DNA from: CBFDBF01 sp050291465 | GTDB taxonomy: Bacteria; Pseudomonadota; Gammaproteobacteria; Chromatiales; Chromatiaceae | Direction of reading: 5' to 3' | DNA length: 64,000 bases | Assembly: GCA_050291465.1 (NCBI GenBank) | Contig: JBNKJV010000013.1 | Location: 25,105-89,104, forward strand | Shown: positions 52,456 through 60,866 of the stretch, one piece after another | Layout of the letters: the number at the start of each line of letters is the position of its first letter | Numbering within the stretch: the stretch's first letter is position 1 | The notes under the pieces: generated by a model | Told to the model about the DNA's origin: nothing | The model's database searches: none | What the model saw: only the letters and a program-made list of their open reading frames with translations | Position numbers and translations under genes: made by a program

Positions 52456-53323
52456 AGAAGGTTTTCAGGCGGCGCTGGATGCCTTCGGCGCGGACCGGGA
52501 GCAGGGGGCCAGCGAGTTGGCGCGTCAGGCCCTGCGCATCCTGGCTGAAAGCGCGGCCGTCGCTCCAGCGGCAAGCAGGGATGAACTGCTGTCGAGGCTT
52601 CAGCAGCAGGCGGAAAGGCTTATCGCCGCCCGCCCCAGCATGGTGCCGGTTTACAATCTTCTGCAGCAATGGCTGCGCGCGGTGGAGGAGAGCGAAGAGA
52701 CGGAATTGCCTCCGTTACGGACCGCCGCGGCCCTGGCCGCCGAGGAGCTCATCGGCCGTTCTCGGAATGCGGTCGCCGAGGTGGCGCGGCGAGCGGCCCA
52801 TTATCTCGGTCCGGGCAGGACGTTGTTCACCCACAGTCTGAGTTCCACGGTGGCCGCCGTGTTTCAGCAGCTCAGGGAGCAATCGGTGCAGGCCATCATT
52901 ACCGAATCCCGTCCCCTGCAGGAGGGATTTCTGCTGGCCGGGGAATTGAGCGAGCAGGGTATACCGGCGACGCTGATCAGCGAAGCCCAGATCGGGCTCT
53001 TCATCGGCGAGGCCGACGCCGTGATTATGGGGGCCGACAGTCTGCTGCCGGACGGTAGCCTGGTCAACAAGGCCGGCAGCTACCTGGCGGCGTTGGCGGC
53101 GGAGGATCAGGACGTACCTTTTTACGTTTGTTGCGAAAGCTTTAAACGTTGTTCACCGGATATGGGGGAGCTGATCCTGGAAGAGATGGAAGCCGCGGAA
53201 CTGGGGGCTCCCCGCTTCCACGGCGTAGAAGTGAGGAACCGCTATTTCGATATCACCCCCGCCCGTCTGATCAGCGGCTGGATCGATGAGTACAAGGTGC
53301 ATTTTTCATGGGTGAGACGCTGA
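52448..53323 (+). CDS. eIF2B/methylthioribose-1-phosphate isomerase-family protein
   Basis: The 291-residue protein belongs to the IF-2B/MtnA/ribose-1,5-bisphosphate isomerase superfamily: LFTHSLSSTVAAVFQQL near 119-135, ESRPLQEGFLLAGELSEQGIPATLISEAQIGLFIGEADAVIMGADSLLPDGSLVNKAGSYLAAL (the sugar-phosphate site, residues 154-217). In bacteria such proteins act on ribose phosphates; here the NUDIX neighbour suggests salvage of a nucleotide-sugar or ribose phosphate. The exact substrate is unknown. It overlaps the NUDIX gene. Confidence 0.85.
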   Translation: MSEEGFQAALDAFGADREQGASELARQALRILAESAAVAPAASRDELLSRLQQQAERLIAARPSMVPVYNLLQQWLRAVEESEETELPPLRTAAALAAEELIGRSRNAVAEVARRAAHYLGPGRTLFTHSLSSTVAAVFQQLREQSVQAIITESRPLQEGFLLAGELSEQGIPATLISEAQIGLFIGEADAVIMGADSLLPDGSLVNKAGSYLAALAAEDQDVPFYVCCESFKRCSPDMGELILEEMEAAELGAPRFHGVEVRNRYFDITPARLISGWIDEYKVHFSWVRR

Positions 53324-53403
53324 TGTCCCGGGACCGGGAGTAGGGCCCGCGTCCCTGTGCTTGCATAGGCCGGTACGAAACCGGTAATATTCGCCTTCCT
53401 TGC

Positions 53404-53442
53404 AGGCCGGTAGCTCAGTTGGGTGAGCATCGGTGCCGAAGG
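53404..53442 (+). pseudogene. decayed tRNA 5' half
   Basis: GGCCGGTAGCTCAGTTGGGTGAGC matches the acceptor/D-arm part of a tRNA (compare the real tRNA-Val at 53488). The anticodon arm is disturbed and the T-arm is absent; a terminator follows instead. It looks like a truncated tRNA left by a recombination or insertion event. It could also be the 3' trace of an old tRNA cluster. Confidence 0.6.
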
Positions 53443-53444
53443 CG

Positions 53445-53471
53445 GAAAAAGCCGTTTCACAAGGCTTTTTC
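53445..53471 (+). terminator. intrinsic terminator after the tRNA remnant
   Basis: GAAAAAGCC (53445-53453) pairs perfectly with GGCTTTTTC (53463-53471) around a 9-base loop. The T-run is inside the stem, so it also reads as a bidirectional terminator. It lies 17 bases upstream of tRNA-Val. Confidence 0.75.
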
Positions 53472-53487
53472 AGATTATTAAAGTTTT

Positions 53488-53564
<77 letters not shown>

Positions 53565-53568
53565 TTAT

Positions 53569-53603
53569 AAAAGCACCCAGGGTCGAACCTGGGTGCTTTT
53601 TTT
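53569..53603 (+). terminator. intrinsic terminator after tRNA-Val
   Basis: AAAAGCACCCAGG and CCTGGGTGCTTTT form a 13-bp stem with a 6-base loop, followed by a T-run at 53597-53603. This separates the tRNA transcript from thrS. Confidence 0.92.
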
Positions 53604-53669
53604 ATGCGTCGGTTAATTTAAGAAGTCCACGGATGTGGGTGTTGCCGGTATCTGAAAAAGACCCGCGGT

Positions 53670-53698
53670 TTTACATTTAAAGACGAAATAAATAAAAT
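53670..53698 (+). promoter_or_regulatory. sigma70-type promoter for thrS
   Basis: TTTACA at 53670-53675 and TAAAAT at 53693-53698 with exactly 17 bases between, each 5 of 6 to consensus. Transcription would start near 53705, giving a leader of about 115 bases before the thrS start at 53821. Confidence 0.75.
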
Positions 53699-53742
53699 TC
53701 ACGGCTCAGTACGACGTGGATTTATTTCAGCAGAATACAGGC

Positions 53743-53767
53743 CGGGTCCTGACGGAACCCGGTTTTT
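53743..53767 (+). promoter_or_regulatory. terminator-like attenuator hairpin in the thrS leader
   Basis: CCGGGTCC pairs with GGAACCCGG (one bulge) and is followed by TTTTTT, so it has all parts of an intrinsic terminator. It lies downstream of the thrS promoter and about 53 bases before the thrS start, the position of an attenuator. A second hairpin (CCTCT at 53779-53783 with AGAGG at 53807-53811) would hide the ribosome site. Regulation by threonine or tRNA-Thr is plausible but unproved. Confidence 0.65.
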
Positions 53768-53820
53768 TGTTCAAGTGGCCTCTCGTATGGGTCACCACTG
53801 AGAAAAAGAGGTTATATGTA

Positions 53821-55734
53821 ATGCCTGTCATCACCCTCCCCGACGGTTCCAAACGTGAATTTGATAAGCCGGTCAGCGTCCATGACGTGGCGGCGGATAT
53901 CGGCCCGGGCCTGGCCAAGGCCACCCTCGCCGGCCGGGTGAACGGGGAACTGGTGGATGCCTCCTACTCCATAGCGGAAGATGCGGAGCTGGCCATCGTT
54001 ACCAGCCGTGACGAGGAGGCGCTGGAGCTGCTGCGCCACGATGCGGCCCATGTCATGGCGCAGGCGGTGCAGGAGCTGTATCCCGGTACCCAGGTGACCA
54101 TCGGCCCCGCCATCGAAGACGGCTTCTATTACGACTTTGCCCGCGATGAACCCTTTACCCCGGATGATCTGAAGAAGATCGAGGAGCGCATGCACGAGAT
54201 CGTCAAGCGCGATCTGCCCCTGCAGCGCGAGGTGTGGGACCGGCAGCAGGCGATCAAGACCTTCACCGCCATCGGCGAGAAGTACAAGGTGGAGATCATC
54301 GAGGAGATCATCCCGGAAGGGGAGGAGGTCTCCGTCTACCGTCAGGGGGAGTGGTTCGATGTCTGCCGTGGTCCTCATCTGCCCAGCACCGGCATGCTGG
54401 GTAAGGGCTTCAAGCTGATGAAGGTGGCCGGCGCCTACTGGCGGGGCGACTCCAATAAGGAGATGCTGCAGCGCATCTACGGCACCGCCTGGCGCGATAA
54501 GAAAGAACTCAAGGCCTACCTGCATCGTCTGGAGGAGGCGGAGAAGCGGGACCACCGCAAGATCGGCAAGGCCCTGGACCTGTTCCATACCCAGGAAGAG
54601 GCGCCGGGTATGGTGTTCTGGCACGACAAAGGGTGGCAGATCTATCTGGTGATCCAGGACTATATCCGCGGCAAGCTGCGGGAAAACGGTTACCAGGAGG
54701 TGCATACGCCCCAGGTCATCGACCGTAGCCTGTGGGAGAAGTCAGGTCATTGGGAGAAGTTCCGGGACGATATGTTCACCACCGAGTCGGAGAAGCGTAC
54801 CTTCGCCATCAAGCCCATGAACTGCCCGGCCCATATCCAGATCTACAACCATGGTCTGAAGAGCTATCGGGACCTGCCCCTGCGGCTGGCGGAGTTCGGC
54901 TCCTGTCACCGTAACGAGCCCTCCGGCACCCTGCACGGCCTGATGCGGGTGCGCGGCTTCGTGCAGGACGATGCTCATATCTTCTGTACCGAGGGACAAA
55001 TCCTCTCCGAGGTGTCCGATTTCATCGACCTGCTGTTCGAGGTCTACCGGGATTTCGGTTTTGACGAGGTGCTGGTGAAGTTCTCTACCCGGCCGGAGAT
55101 GCGGGTGGGGGCCGACGAGGTCTGGGATCGGGCGGAACAGGCCCTGGAGGAGGTCCTGAATCACAAGAACCTGGACTGGGAACTGCAACCGGGGGAGGGG
55201 GCCTTCTACGGCCCCAAGATCGAGTTCTCCCTGCGCGACTGCCTGAACCGGGTCTGGCAGCTGGGCACCATCCAGCTGGATTTCTCCATGCCGGAGCGGC
55301 TGGGGGCCAGCTACATAGCGGAAGACAACAGCCGGCAGGTGCCGGTGATGCTGCACCGGGCGATCCTCGGTTCCCTGGAGCGATTTATCGGTATTCTGAT
55401 CGAACATTACGCCGGCGCACTGCCCCTCTGGCTCTCCCCGCTGCAGGTGGTGGTGATGAATATCACCGATCGCCAGGCCGAATATGTGGAAAAAGTGGCA
55501 GGAATGCTGCGAGAACAGGGATTTAGGGCCGATTTGGACTTGAGAAACGAGAAGATCGGCTTTAAAATCCGCGAGCACACATTAGCGCGGGTGCCCTATA
55601 TGCTGGTAGTGGGCGACCGCGAAATGGAAAACGGGAGTGTGGCCGTCCGCACCCGCACCGGCGAGGACCTCGGGACCATGAGTGCCGAGGGGTTCCTGGG
55701 GAGGCTGGCGGCGGAAGTGGAAGGCCGCGCTTAA
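53821..55734 (+). CDS. thrS: threonyl-tRNA synthetase
   Basis: ThrS charges tRNA-Thr. The 637-residue protein has the N-terminal TGS domain (MPVITLPDGSKREFDKPVSVHDVAADI), the HxxxH editing domain with HDAAHVMAQAV around residue 73 and the class II core (motif 2 GSCHRNEPSGTLHGLMRVRGF near 362; motif 3 HRAILGSLERFIGIL near 509), then an anticodon-binding domain. The zinc-site CPAH is present (NCPAHIQIY). ATG 53821 gives the family start; an upstream open frame to 53716 would run through the leader hairpin. It starts the thrS-infC-rpmI-rplT block. Confidence 0.98.
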   Translation: MPVITLPDGSKREFDKPVSVHDVAADIGPGLAKATLAGRVNGELVDASYSIAEDAELAIVTSRDEEALELLRHDAAHVMAQAVQELYPGTQVTIGPAIEDGFYYDFARDEPFTPDDLKKIEERMHEIVKRDLPLQREVWDRQQAIKTFTAIGEKYKVEIIEEIIPEGEEVSVYRQGEWFDVCRGPHLPSTGMLGKGFKLMKVAGAYWRGDSNKEMLQRIYGTAWRDKKELKAYLHRLEEAEKRDHRKIGKALDLFHTQEEAPGMVFWHDKGWQIYLVIQDYIRGKLRENGYQEVHTPQVIDRSLWEKSGHWEKFRDDMFTTESEKRTFAIKPMNCPAHIQIYNHGLKSYRDLPLRLAEFGSCHRNEPSGTLHGLMRVRGFVQDDAHIFCTEGQILSEVSDFIDLLFEVYRDFGFDEVLVKFSTRPEMRVGADEVWDRAEQALEEVLNHKNLDWELQPGEGAFYGPKIEFSLRDCLNRVWQLGTIQLDFSMPERLGASYIAEDNSRQVPVMLHRAILGSLERFIGILIEHYAGALPLWLSPLQVVVMNITDRQAEYVEKVAGMLREQGFRADLDLRNEKIGFKIREHTLARVPYMLVVGDREMENGSVAVRTRTGEDLGTMSAEGFLGRLAAEVEGRA

Positions 55735-55817
55735 TTTAGAGTCTGTCCCGCGCAGGGTGCCCGAAGACCGGGTATCCGGGTGCGAGGCAGGCTTTGCTTC
55801 TTTCGGAGGAACCGGTT

Positions 55818-56336
55818 ATCGCTGCAAACAAGAAGAATCGCCTGAACGAGGAGATCACCGCGCCGGAGGTACGGTTGATCGGCGAGGATGGGGAACAGAT
55901 AGGGGTTGTACCCCTAAGCGAGGCGATGGAGGCTGCCGGAGAGGCGGATCTGGATCTGGTGGAGATCGTACCGAATGCGGAACCACCGGTTTGTCGAATC
56001 ATGAACTTCGGTAAGTTCCAGTTCGAACAGAAGAAGCAACAGCAGGCGGCGAAGAAAAAGCAGAAGCAGGTTCACGTTAAAGAAGTGAAGTTTCGTCCAG
56101 GGACGGAAGAAGGGGATTATCAGGTAAAACTACGCAACCTGATACGTTTCCTGTCAGACGGGGACAAGGCCAAGGTAACCATGCGGTTCCGCGGCCGGGA
56201 GCATGCCCACCGCGAGCTGGGTCTGGAGGTGCTGCAACGGGTCGAGGCCGATCTGGCCGAATACGCCCAGGTAGAGCAGCAGCCCCAGATGGAAGGCCGG
56301 CAGATGGTGATGGTGTTGAGCCCCAAGAAAAAGTAG
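55818..56336 (+). CDS. infC: translation initiation factor IF-3, rare ATC start codon
   Basis: IF-3 keeps ribosomal subunits apart and checks start codons. The 172-residue protein begins IAANKKNRLNEEITAPEVRLIGEDGEQIG and ends with the C-terminal domain including KVTMRFRGREHAHRELG. ATC at 55818 is chosen: GGAGG at 55805-55809 is eight bases upstream, and no ATG or GTG starts the gene in the right place. infC in many bacteria uses ATT or ATC because IF-3 itself rejects such codons, giving feedback. It follows thrS by 83 bases and precedes rpmI. Confidence 0.93.
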   Translation: MAANKKNRLNEEITAPEVRLIGEDGEQIGVVPLSEAMEAAGEADLDLVEIVPNAEPPVCRIMNFGKFQFEQKKQQQAAKKKQKQVHVKEVKFRPGTEEGDYQVKLRNLIRFLSDGDKAKVTMRFRGREHAHRELGLEVLQRVEADLAEYAQVEQQPQMEGRQMVMVLSPKKK

Positions 56337-56374
56337 TTATTTAAATTAATTGAGAAAATGCGGAGTTAAGTGAA

Positions 56375-56572
56375 ATGCCGAAGATCAAAACCAATCGCGG
56401 CGCGGCAAAGCGGTTCAAGCGAAACGCTTCCGGGTCGTTCAAACGTGGTCAGTCTCACAGGAGCCATATCCTGACCAAGAAGAGTACCAAGCGTAAGCGC
56501 CAGCTGCGTTCACCCATGCAGCTGCACAAGGCAGACGTGGCCGCGGCCCGTCGTATGCTGCCGTACGCCTGA
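56375..56572 (+). CDS. rpmI: 50S ribosomal protein L35
   Basis: L35 is a small basic protein of the large subunit. The 65-residue product has the family sequence PKIKTNRGAAKRFKRNASGSFKRGQSHRSHI. It lies 38 bases after infC and 15 before rplT, the conserved IF3-L35-L20 operon. In E. coli this operon is controlled by L20 binding its own leader; similar control is possible here. Confidence 0.98.
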   Translation: MPKIKTNRGAAKRFKRNASGSFKRGQSHRSHILTKKSTKRKRQLRSPMQLHKADVAAARRMLPYA

Positions 56573-56587
56573 TCCGGAGACTGAGTC

Positions 56588-56947
56588 ATGCCAAGAGTAA
56601 AACGTGGCGTTACAGCACGCGCCAGACATAAGAAGGTGCTGAAGGAAGCGAAGGGTTACTACGGTGCCCGGAGCAAGGTCTATCGCGTCGCCAAGCAGGC
56701 GGTGATCAAGGCCGGGCAGTATGCCTATCGCGACCGGCGCCAGAAAAAGCGCCAGTTCCGTGCCCTGTGGATCGCCCGTATCAATGCCGGTGCCCGCGAG
56801 AACGGTATCTCCTACAGCCGTTTGATCAACGGTCTGAAGAATGCCGGGGTGGAGATCGACCGCAAGATGCTGGCCGATCTGGCCATCTTTGACAAGCCGG
56901 CTTTTGCCGCGCTGGCGGACCAGGCCAAGGCCAACCTCTCCAGCTAA
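56588..56947 (+). CDS. rplT: 50S ribosomal protein L20
   Basis: L20 is an early-assembly protein of the large subunit and the translational repressor of its operon in E. coli. The 119-residue protein has the family start PRVKRGVTARARHKKVLKEAKGYYGARSKVYRVAKQAVIKAGQYAYRDRRQKKRQFR. A strong terminator follows 50 bases after the stop, so pheST is expected to have its own promoter. Confidence 0.98.
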   Translation: MPRVKRGVTARARHKKVLKEAKGYYGARSKVYRVAKQAVIKAGQYAYRDRRQKKRQFRALWIARINAGARENGISYSRLINGLKNAGVEIDRKMLADLAIFDKPAFAALADQAKANLSS

Positions 56948-56997
56948 GCGCTTGTCATCCCGCCGGGTCGAAGGCCCGGCTACAATATGACATAACC

Positions 56998-57029
56998 AAG
57001 GGGGAAGGCCTGATGGTCTTCCCCCTTTT
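56998..57029 (+). terminator. intrinsic terminator after rplT
   Basis: AAGGGGGAAG pairs with CTTCCCCCTT around a 10-base loop and is followed by TTTT. This is a strong, G/C-rich terminator ending the thrS-infC-rpmI-rplT transcript. Confidence 0.93.
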
Positions 57030-57034
57030 GTTTG

Positions 57035-57112
57035 CCACAGAGGCACAGAGCACACAGAGCTTTTTATTTTTAGCTTTCCTCTGAGTCCTCTGTGGAGAAC
57101 AGTAGTTTGTGG
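57035..57112. repeat. CACAGAG-type palindromic dispersed repeat (first of a pair)
   Basis: TTTGCCACAGAGGCACAGAG and CTCTGAGTCCTCTGTGG bracket a TA-rich core of about 20 bases. It lies just after the rplT terminator. Confidence 0.85.
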
Positions 57113-57129
57113 CAGTTTGCTTGATTGGA

Positions 57130-57206
57130 ATTTGCCACAGAGGCACAGAGCCCACGGAGCAACTTTTGAATTGTTTTTCTCTGTGCGCTCTGTGTCTCCG
57201 TGGCAA
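57130..57206. repeat. CACAGAG-type palindromic dispersed repeat (second of a pair)
   Basis: ATTTGCCACAGAGGCACAGAG and CTCTGTGCGCTCTGTGTCTCCGTGGCAA bracket the core. It is directly upstream of pheS, whose start codon is 30 bases further on, so a pheS promoter must be within or next to it. Confidence 0.85.
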
Positions 57207-57236
57207 TAAATTATAGATATTGGGAAACAGAGCGAA

Positions 57237-58268
57237 ATGGGCGAAAACAGCAGCCTGGATCTTGAGCAACTGATAGGGGAGGCCGGGGACGCGATCAACA
57301 GCGCGGCAAACCTGCAGACCCTGGACGATGCACGTGTCCGTTACCTGGGCAAGAGCGGCCTGTTGACGGCGCAGCTCAAAAACCTCGGCAAGCTTCCCCC
57401 GGAGGAGCGTCCGGCGGCCGGACAGGCCATCAACCGGGCCAAGCAGGAACTGGAAGAGCTTATCCGGGGCCGCAAGGCGGGGCTGGAGGAACAGGCCCTG
57501 AAGGAGCGGCTGGCATCGGAGCGTATCGATGTCACCCTGCCGGGACGGGGCAGGGGCCACGGGGGGTTGCACCCGGTCACCCGCACCCTGGAGCGTATTG
57601 AAGAGCTGTTCGCCAATGCCGGTTTCCGGGTGGCGGAAGGCCCGGAGATCGAGGACGACTTCCATAACTTCGAGGCGCTGAATATCCCGGCCCACCACCC
57701 GGCCCGGGCCATGCACGATACCTTTTATTTTGACGAGCACCTGTTGCTGCGCACCCACACCTCGCCGGTACAGATCCGGGTGATGCAGAACTCGGAACCG
57801 CCGCTGAAGATCATCGCCCCGGGGCGGGTCTACCGCTGCGATTCGGATCTGACCCATACCCCGATGTTTCATCAGGTCGAGGGCTTCCTGGTGGACAGGG
57901 ATGTTTCCTTCGCCGATCTGAAAGGGGTGCTGTACGATTTTCTCACCAGCTTTTTTGAGCGGGATCTGAAGCTGCGCTTCCGGCCCTCCTACTTCCCCTT
58001 CACCGAGCCGTCGGCGGAAGCCGATATCGAATGCGTCATGTGCAGCGGGCAGGGATGCCGGGTCTGCAGCCAGACCGGCTGGCTGGAGGTGTTGGGCTGC
58101 GGCATGATCCACCCGGAGGTGTTCCGGCACGTGGGTATCGACAGCGAAAAATACACCGGTTACGCCTTCGGTATGGGCGTGGAACGGCTCGCCATGCTGC
58201 GTTACGGCGTGAATGACCTGCGGCTGTTCTTCGAGAACGACCTGCGGTTTTTGCGGCAGTTTGCTTGA
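57237..58268 (+). CDS. pheS: phenylalanyl-tRNA synthetase alpha subunit
   Basis: PheS with PheT charges tRNA-Phe. The 343-residue alpha subunit has the N-terminal coiled coil (about residues 1-90), class II motif 2 (PGRVYRCDSDLTHTPMFHQVEGFLVD near 199-220) and motif 3 (GMGVERLAMLRYGVNDLRLFFENDL near the end). Phe-binding-pocket residues are in the last segment. It lies between two pairs of CACAGAG repeats; pheT starts 213 bases later. The order pheS-pheT-ihfA is standard for gammaproteobacteria. Confidence 0.98.
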   Translation: MGENSSLDLEQLIGEAGDAINSAANLQTLDDARVRYLGKSGLLTAQLKNLGKLPPEERPAAGQAINRAKQELEELIRGRKAGLEEQALKERLASERIDVTLPGRGRGHGGLHPVTRTLERIEELFANAGFRVAEGPEIEDDFHNFEALNIPAHHPARAMHDTFYFDEHLLLRTHTSPVQIRVMQNSEPPLKIIAPGRVYRCDSDLTHTPMFHQVEGFLVDRDVSFADLKGVLYDFLTSFFERDLKLRFRPSYFPFTEPSAEADIECVMCSGQGCRVCSQTGWLEVLGCGMIHPEVFRHVGIDSEKYTGYAFGMGVERLAMLRYGVNDLRLFFENDLRFLRQFA

Positions 58269-58275
58269 GTGAAGC

Positions 58276-58356
58276 ATGCCACAGAGGCACAGAGCACACA
58301 GAGTTTGTTTTAAGAAATGTTTTTCCTCCGTGTCCTCTGTATCTCCATGGCGAAGA
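58276..58356. repeat. CACAGAG-type palindromic dispersed repeat (first of a pair)
   Basis: ATGCCACAGAGGCACAGAG and CCTCCGTGTCCTCTGTATCTCC bracket a core, right after the pheS stop codon. Its sequence is close to that of 57035 but the right arm has diverged. Confidence 0.85.
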
Positions 58357-58384
58357 AAGCAACGGTAGCTCGCAAGATTGAAAC

Positions 58385-58458
58385 ATGCCACAGAGATACA
58401 GAGTACACAGAGCGGGTATGAATAATTTTTCTCTGGGCCCTCTGTGTCTCCGTGGCAA
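58385..58458. repeat. CACAGAG-type palindromic dispersed repeat (second of a pair)
   Basis: CATGCCACAGAGATACAGAG and CTCTGGGCCCTCTGTGTCTCCGTGGCAAAT bracket a core. It ends about 24 bases before pheT. With the copy at 58276 it fills the whole pheS-pheT gap, so the two genes of one enzyme are separated by repeats. Confidence 0.85.
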
Positions 58459-58481
58459 ATAACAGTTTTTAGGATATAAAA

Positions 58482-60860
58482 ATGCGATTCAGTGAAGCCT
58501 GGTTACGGGAGTGGGTTAACCCCGATATCACCACCGAGCAGTTGGCGGACCAGCTCTCCATGGCCGGTCTCGAGGTGGATTCGGTGGAGCCGGTGGCCGG
58601 CGATTTCGAGGGCGTCGTGGTGGGCCATGTGTTGGCGCGGGAGCAGCATCCGGATGCGGACAAGCTGAGCGTCTGCCGGGTGGATGCCGGCCAGGACGAG
58701 GAACTGCAGATCGTCTGCGGAGCCGCCAACGTGGCGGCGGGGATGAAGGTCCCGGTGGCCCTGGTGGGCGCCACGCTTCCGGGGGATTTCAAGATCAAAA
58801 AGGCCAAGCTGCGAGGCGTCCAGTCCCTCGGTATGATCTGCTCCGCCTCGGAACTGGGTCTGGCCGAGTCTTCCGAAGGCATCATGCCGTTGGCCGAGGA
58901 CGCGCCGGTAGGTACCGATTTCCGCGAGTACCTGGCCCTGGACGACCGGGCCATCGAGGTGGATCTGACCCCGGACCGGGGGGATTGTCTGGGTCTGGCC
59001 GGTATCGCCCGGGAGGTGGGGGTGATCAACCGCAGCCCCCTGACCCCGCCCGTCATGGTACCGGTGGAAGCGGTGAGTGAAGAGCGTTTTCCGGTAAAAC
59101 TGGAGGCGCCCCAAGCCTGTCCGCGCTACACCTGCCGGGTGATCAGGGGGATCGACGCCACGGCGCGTACCCCTCTGTGGATGCAGGAACGGCTGCGCCG
59201 CAGCGGCCTGCGTCCCATCAGCCCGGTGGTGGATGTCACCAACTATGTACTGCTGGAGCTGGGGCAGCCCATGCACGGGTTTGATCTGGCGGAGCTGGAC
59301 CGGGAGATCCGGGTGCGCATGGCCGGGGAGGGGGAAAAGCTGACCCTGCTGGACGGCCAGGAGGTGGAACTGCGTGCCGACACCCTGGTTATCGCCGATG
59401 CCGCCAGGCCTCTGGCCATGGCGGGCATCATGGGGGGTGAAGGCTCCGGCGTGACCGATGAGACCCGGGACGTGCTGCTGGAGAGCGCCTTCTTCACGCC
59501 TACCGCCATTATCGGTAAGGCGCGCAGCTACGGGCTGCACACCGACTCCTCCCATCGCTTCGAGCGGGGAGTGGATCCCCAGCTGCAGGTACGGGCCATG
59601 GAACGGGCCACCCGGTTGCTGGTGGATATCGTCGGCGGTGAGGCGGGCCCCATCGTGGAGGCGGTTTCCGAGGAGCATATGGGGCAGCGTCCGGAGATCC
59701 TGCTGCGCCGGGAGAGGGTGGCCAAACTGCTGGGCCTGAAGATCGATGACGACACCATCGTGGATATCCTCAGTCGCCTGGAAATGAGCGTGGAAGCGAC
59801 GGAAGAGGGATGGTCGGTAACGGCGCCCAGTTGCCGCTTCGACATCGGTATCGAGGTGGATCTTATCGAAGAGATCGGGCGTATATACGGGTACGCGGAG
59901 ATCCCCATGCACCGCAGCGCGGCGGCGACCGTGATGCGGGGGGAACCGGAGGCCGCCTTCAGTCTGCGCCGGGCCAAGCAGCTGCTGGTGGATCGCGATT
60001 ACCAGGAGGTGGTCACCTACAGCTTCATCAGCCGGGAGATGCACGACCTGACCGATCCCGCTCACGGCATGGTGGAGCTGGCCAACCCCATCTCCAGCGA
60101 CATGTCCATTATGCGCACCAGCCTCTGGCCGGGTCTGCTGCAGACCGTGCTCTACAACCAGTCCCGTCAGCAGAGCCGCATTCGCATCTTCGAGTCAGGT
60201 CTCAGGTTTATAAAGGAACATACTGAAATACAACAGGATTTAATGCTTGCCGGCCTGGTGTCGGGCGATGCCGCCCCGGAACAGTGGGGAGAAGCGGGCC
60301 GAAGCGTGGATTTTTATGACCTGAAGGCCGATCTGGAGGCCGTTCTGGCCCTGACCGGCTGCCCCGAAACCTTTGAATTCAGGGCCGCGGAGCACCCCTC
60401 TCTCCATCCGGGGCAGAGCGCCCGGATTCTGCGGGGAAGTGACCCCGTGGGATGGGTAGGGATGCTGCACCCGGAACTTGAACATAGAATGGACTTTAAT
60501 AATAGCGTATATCTATTTGAAATATCTATAAATAATGTCAAGGAAGGACGGCTCCCGGCGTTCCAGGCCCTGTCCAAGTTTCCCTCCATCCGGCGGGATA
60601 TCGCGATTGTGGTGGATCGAGACCTGGACTACAGTGTGATCGAGGCCTGTATTAGGCAGATTGCGCCGCAAATTCTTCAAGACATTCTCATTTTTGATGT
60701 CTATACTGGGGAGAAGGTAGATTCCGGACGAAAAAGTCTCGCTTTGGGCTTGATTTTACAGGAAACTTCGCACACTCTTACAGATTCAGAGGTGGACGGC
60801 GTCATCGAGCGCATCCTCCAGGCCCTAAAAGAAAAATTCGACGCACAATTGAGGGATTGA
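58482..60860 (+). CDS. pheT: phenylalanyl-tRNA synthetase beta subunit
   Basis: PheT is the large subunit with tRNA-binding and editing domains. The 792-residue protein has the N-terminal tRNA-binding domain (VVVGHVLAREQHPDADKLSVCRVDAG near residues 47-72), the B3/B4 editing region (residues 210-400), B5 domain (RPEILLRRERVAKLLGLKIDDD near 405) and the C-terminal FDX anticodon-binding domain (FQALSKFPSIRRDIAIVVDRD near 695). It ends six bases before ihfA, so ihfA is co-transcribed, as in E. coli and Pseudomonas. Confidence 0.98.
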   Translation: MRFSEAWLREWVNPDITTEQLADQLSMAGLEVDSVEPVAGDFEGVVVGHVLAREQHPDADKLSVCRVDAGQDEELQIVCGAANVAAGMKVPVALVGATLPGDFKIKKAKLRGVQSLGMICSASELGLAESSEGIMPLAEDAPVGTDFREYLALDDRAIEVDLTPDRGDCLGLAGIAREVGVINRSPLTPPVMVPVEAVSEERFPVKLEAPQACPRYTCRVIRGIDATARTPLWMQERLRRSGLRPISPVVDVTNYVLLELGQPMHGFDLAELDREIRVRMAGEGEKLTLLDGQEVELRADTLVIADAARPLAMAGIMGGEGSGVTDETRDVLLESAFFTPTAIIGKARSYGLHTDSSHRFERGVDPQLQVRAMERATRLLVDIVGGEAGPIVEAVSEEHMGQRPEILLRRERVAKLLGLKIDDDTIVDILSRLEMSVEATEEGWSVTAPSCRFDIGIEVDLIEEIGRIYGYAEIPMHRSAAATVMRGEPEAAFSLRRAKQLLVDRDYQEVVTYSFISREMHDLTDPAHGMVELANPISSDMSIMRTSLWPGLLQTVLYNQSRQQSRIRIFESGLRFIKEHTEIQQDLMLAGLVSGDAAPEQWGEAGRSVDFYDLKADLEAVLALTGCPETFEFRAAEHPSLHPGQSARILRGSDPVGWVGMLHPELEHRMDFNNSVYLFEISINNVKEGRLPAFQALSKFPSIRRDIAIVVDRDLDYSVIEACIRQIAPQILQDILIFDVYTGEKVDSGRKSLALGLILQETSHTLTDSEVDGVIERILQALKEKFDAQLRD

Positions 60861-60866
60861 TTAGCG

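Noticed and set aside
53716..53820. N-terminal extension of thrS by 35 codons
   Set aside because: It would translate the leader hairpin; the TGS domain starts at the ATG 53821 with a ribosome site.
53604..53820. T-box riboswitch upstream of thrS
   Set aside because: The conserved T-box sequence (TGGNACCGCG type) is not present; the hairpin is a plain terminator-like stem.
58503..60065. 520-residue open frame antisense to pheT
   Set aside because: Opposite strand of a well-supported synthetase gene; composition rich in Gly/His/Gln with no domain.
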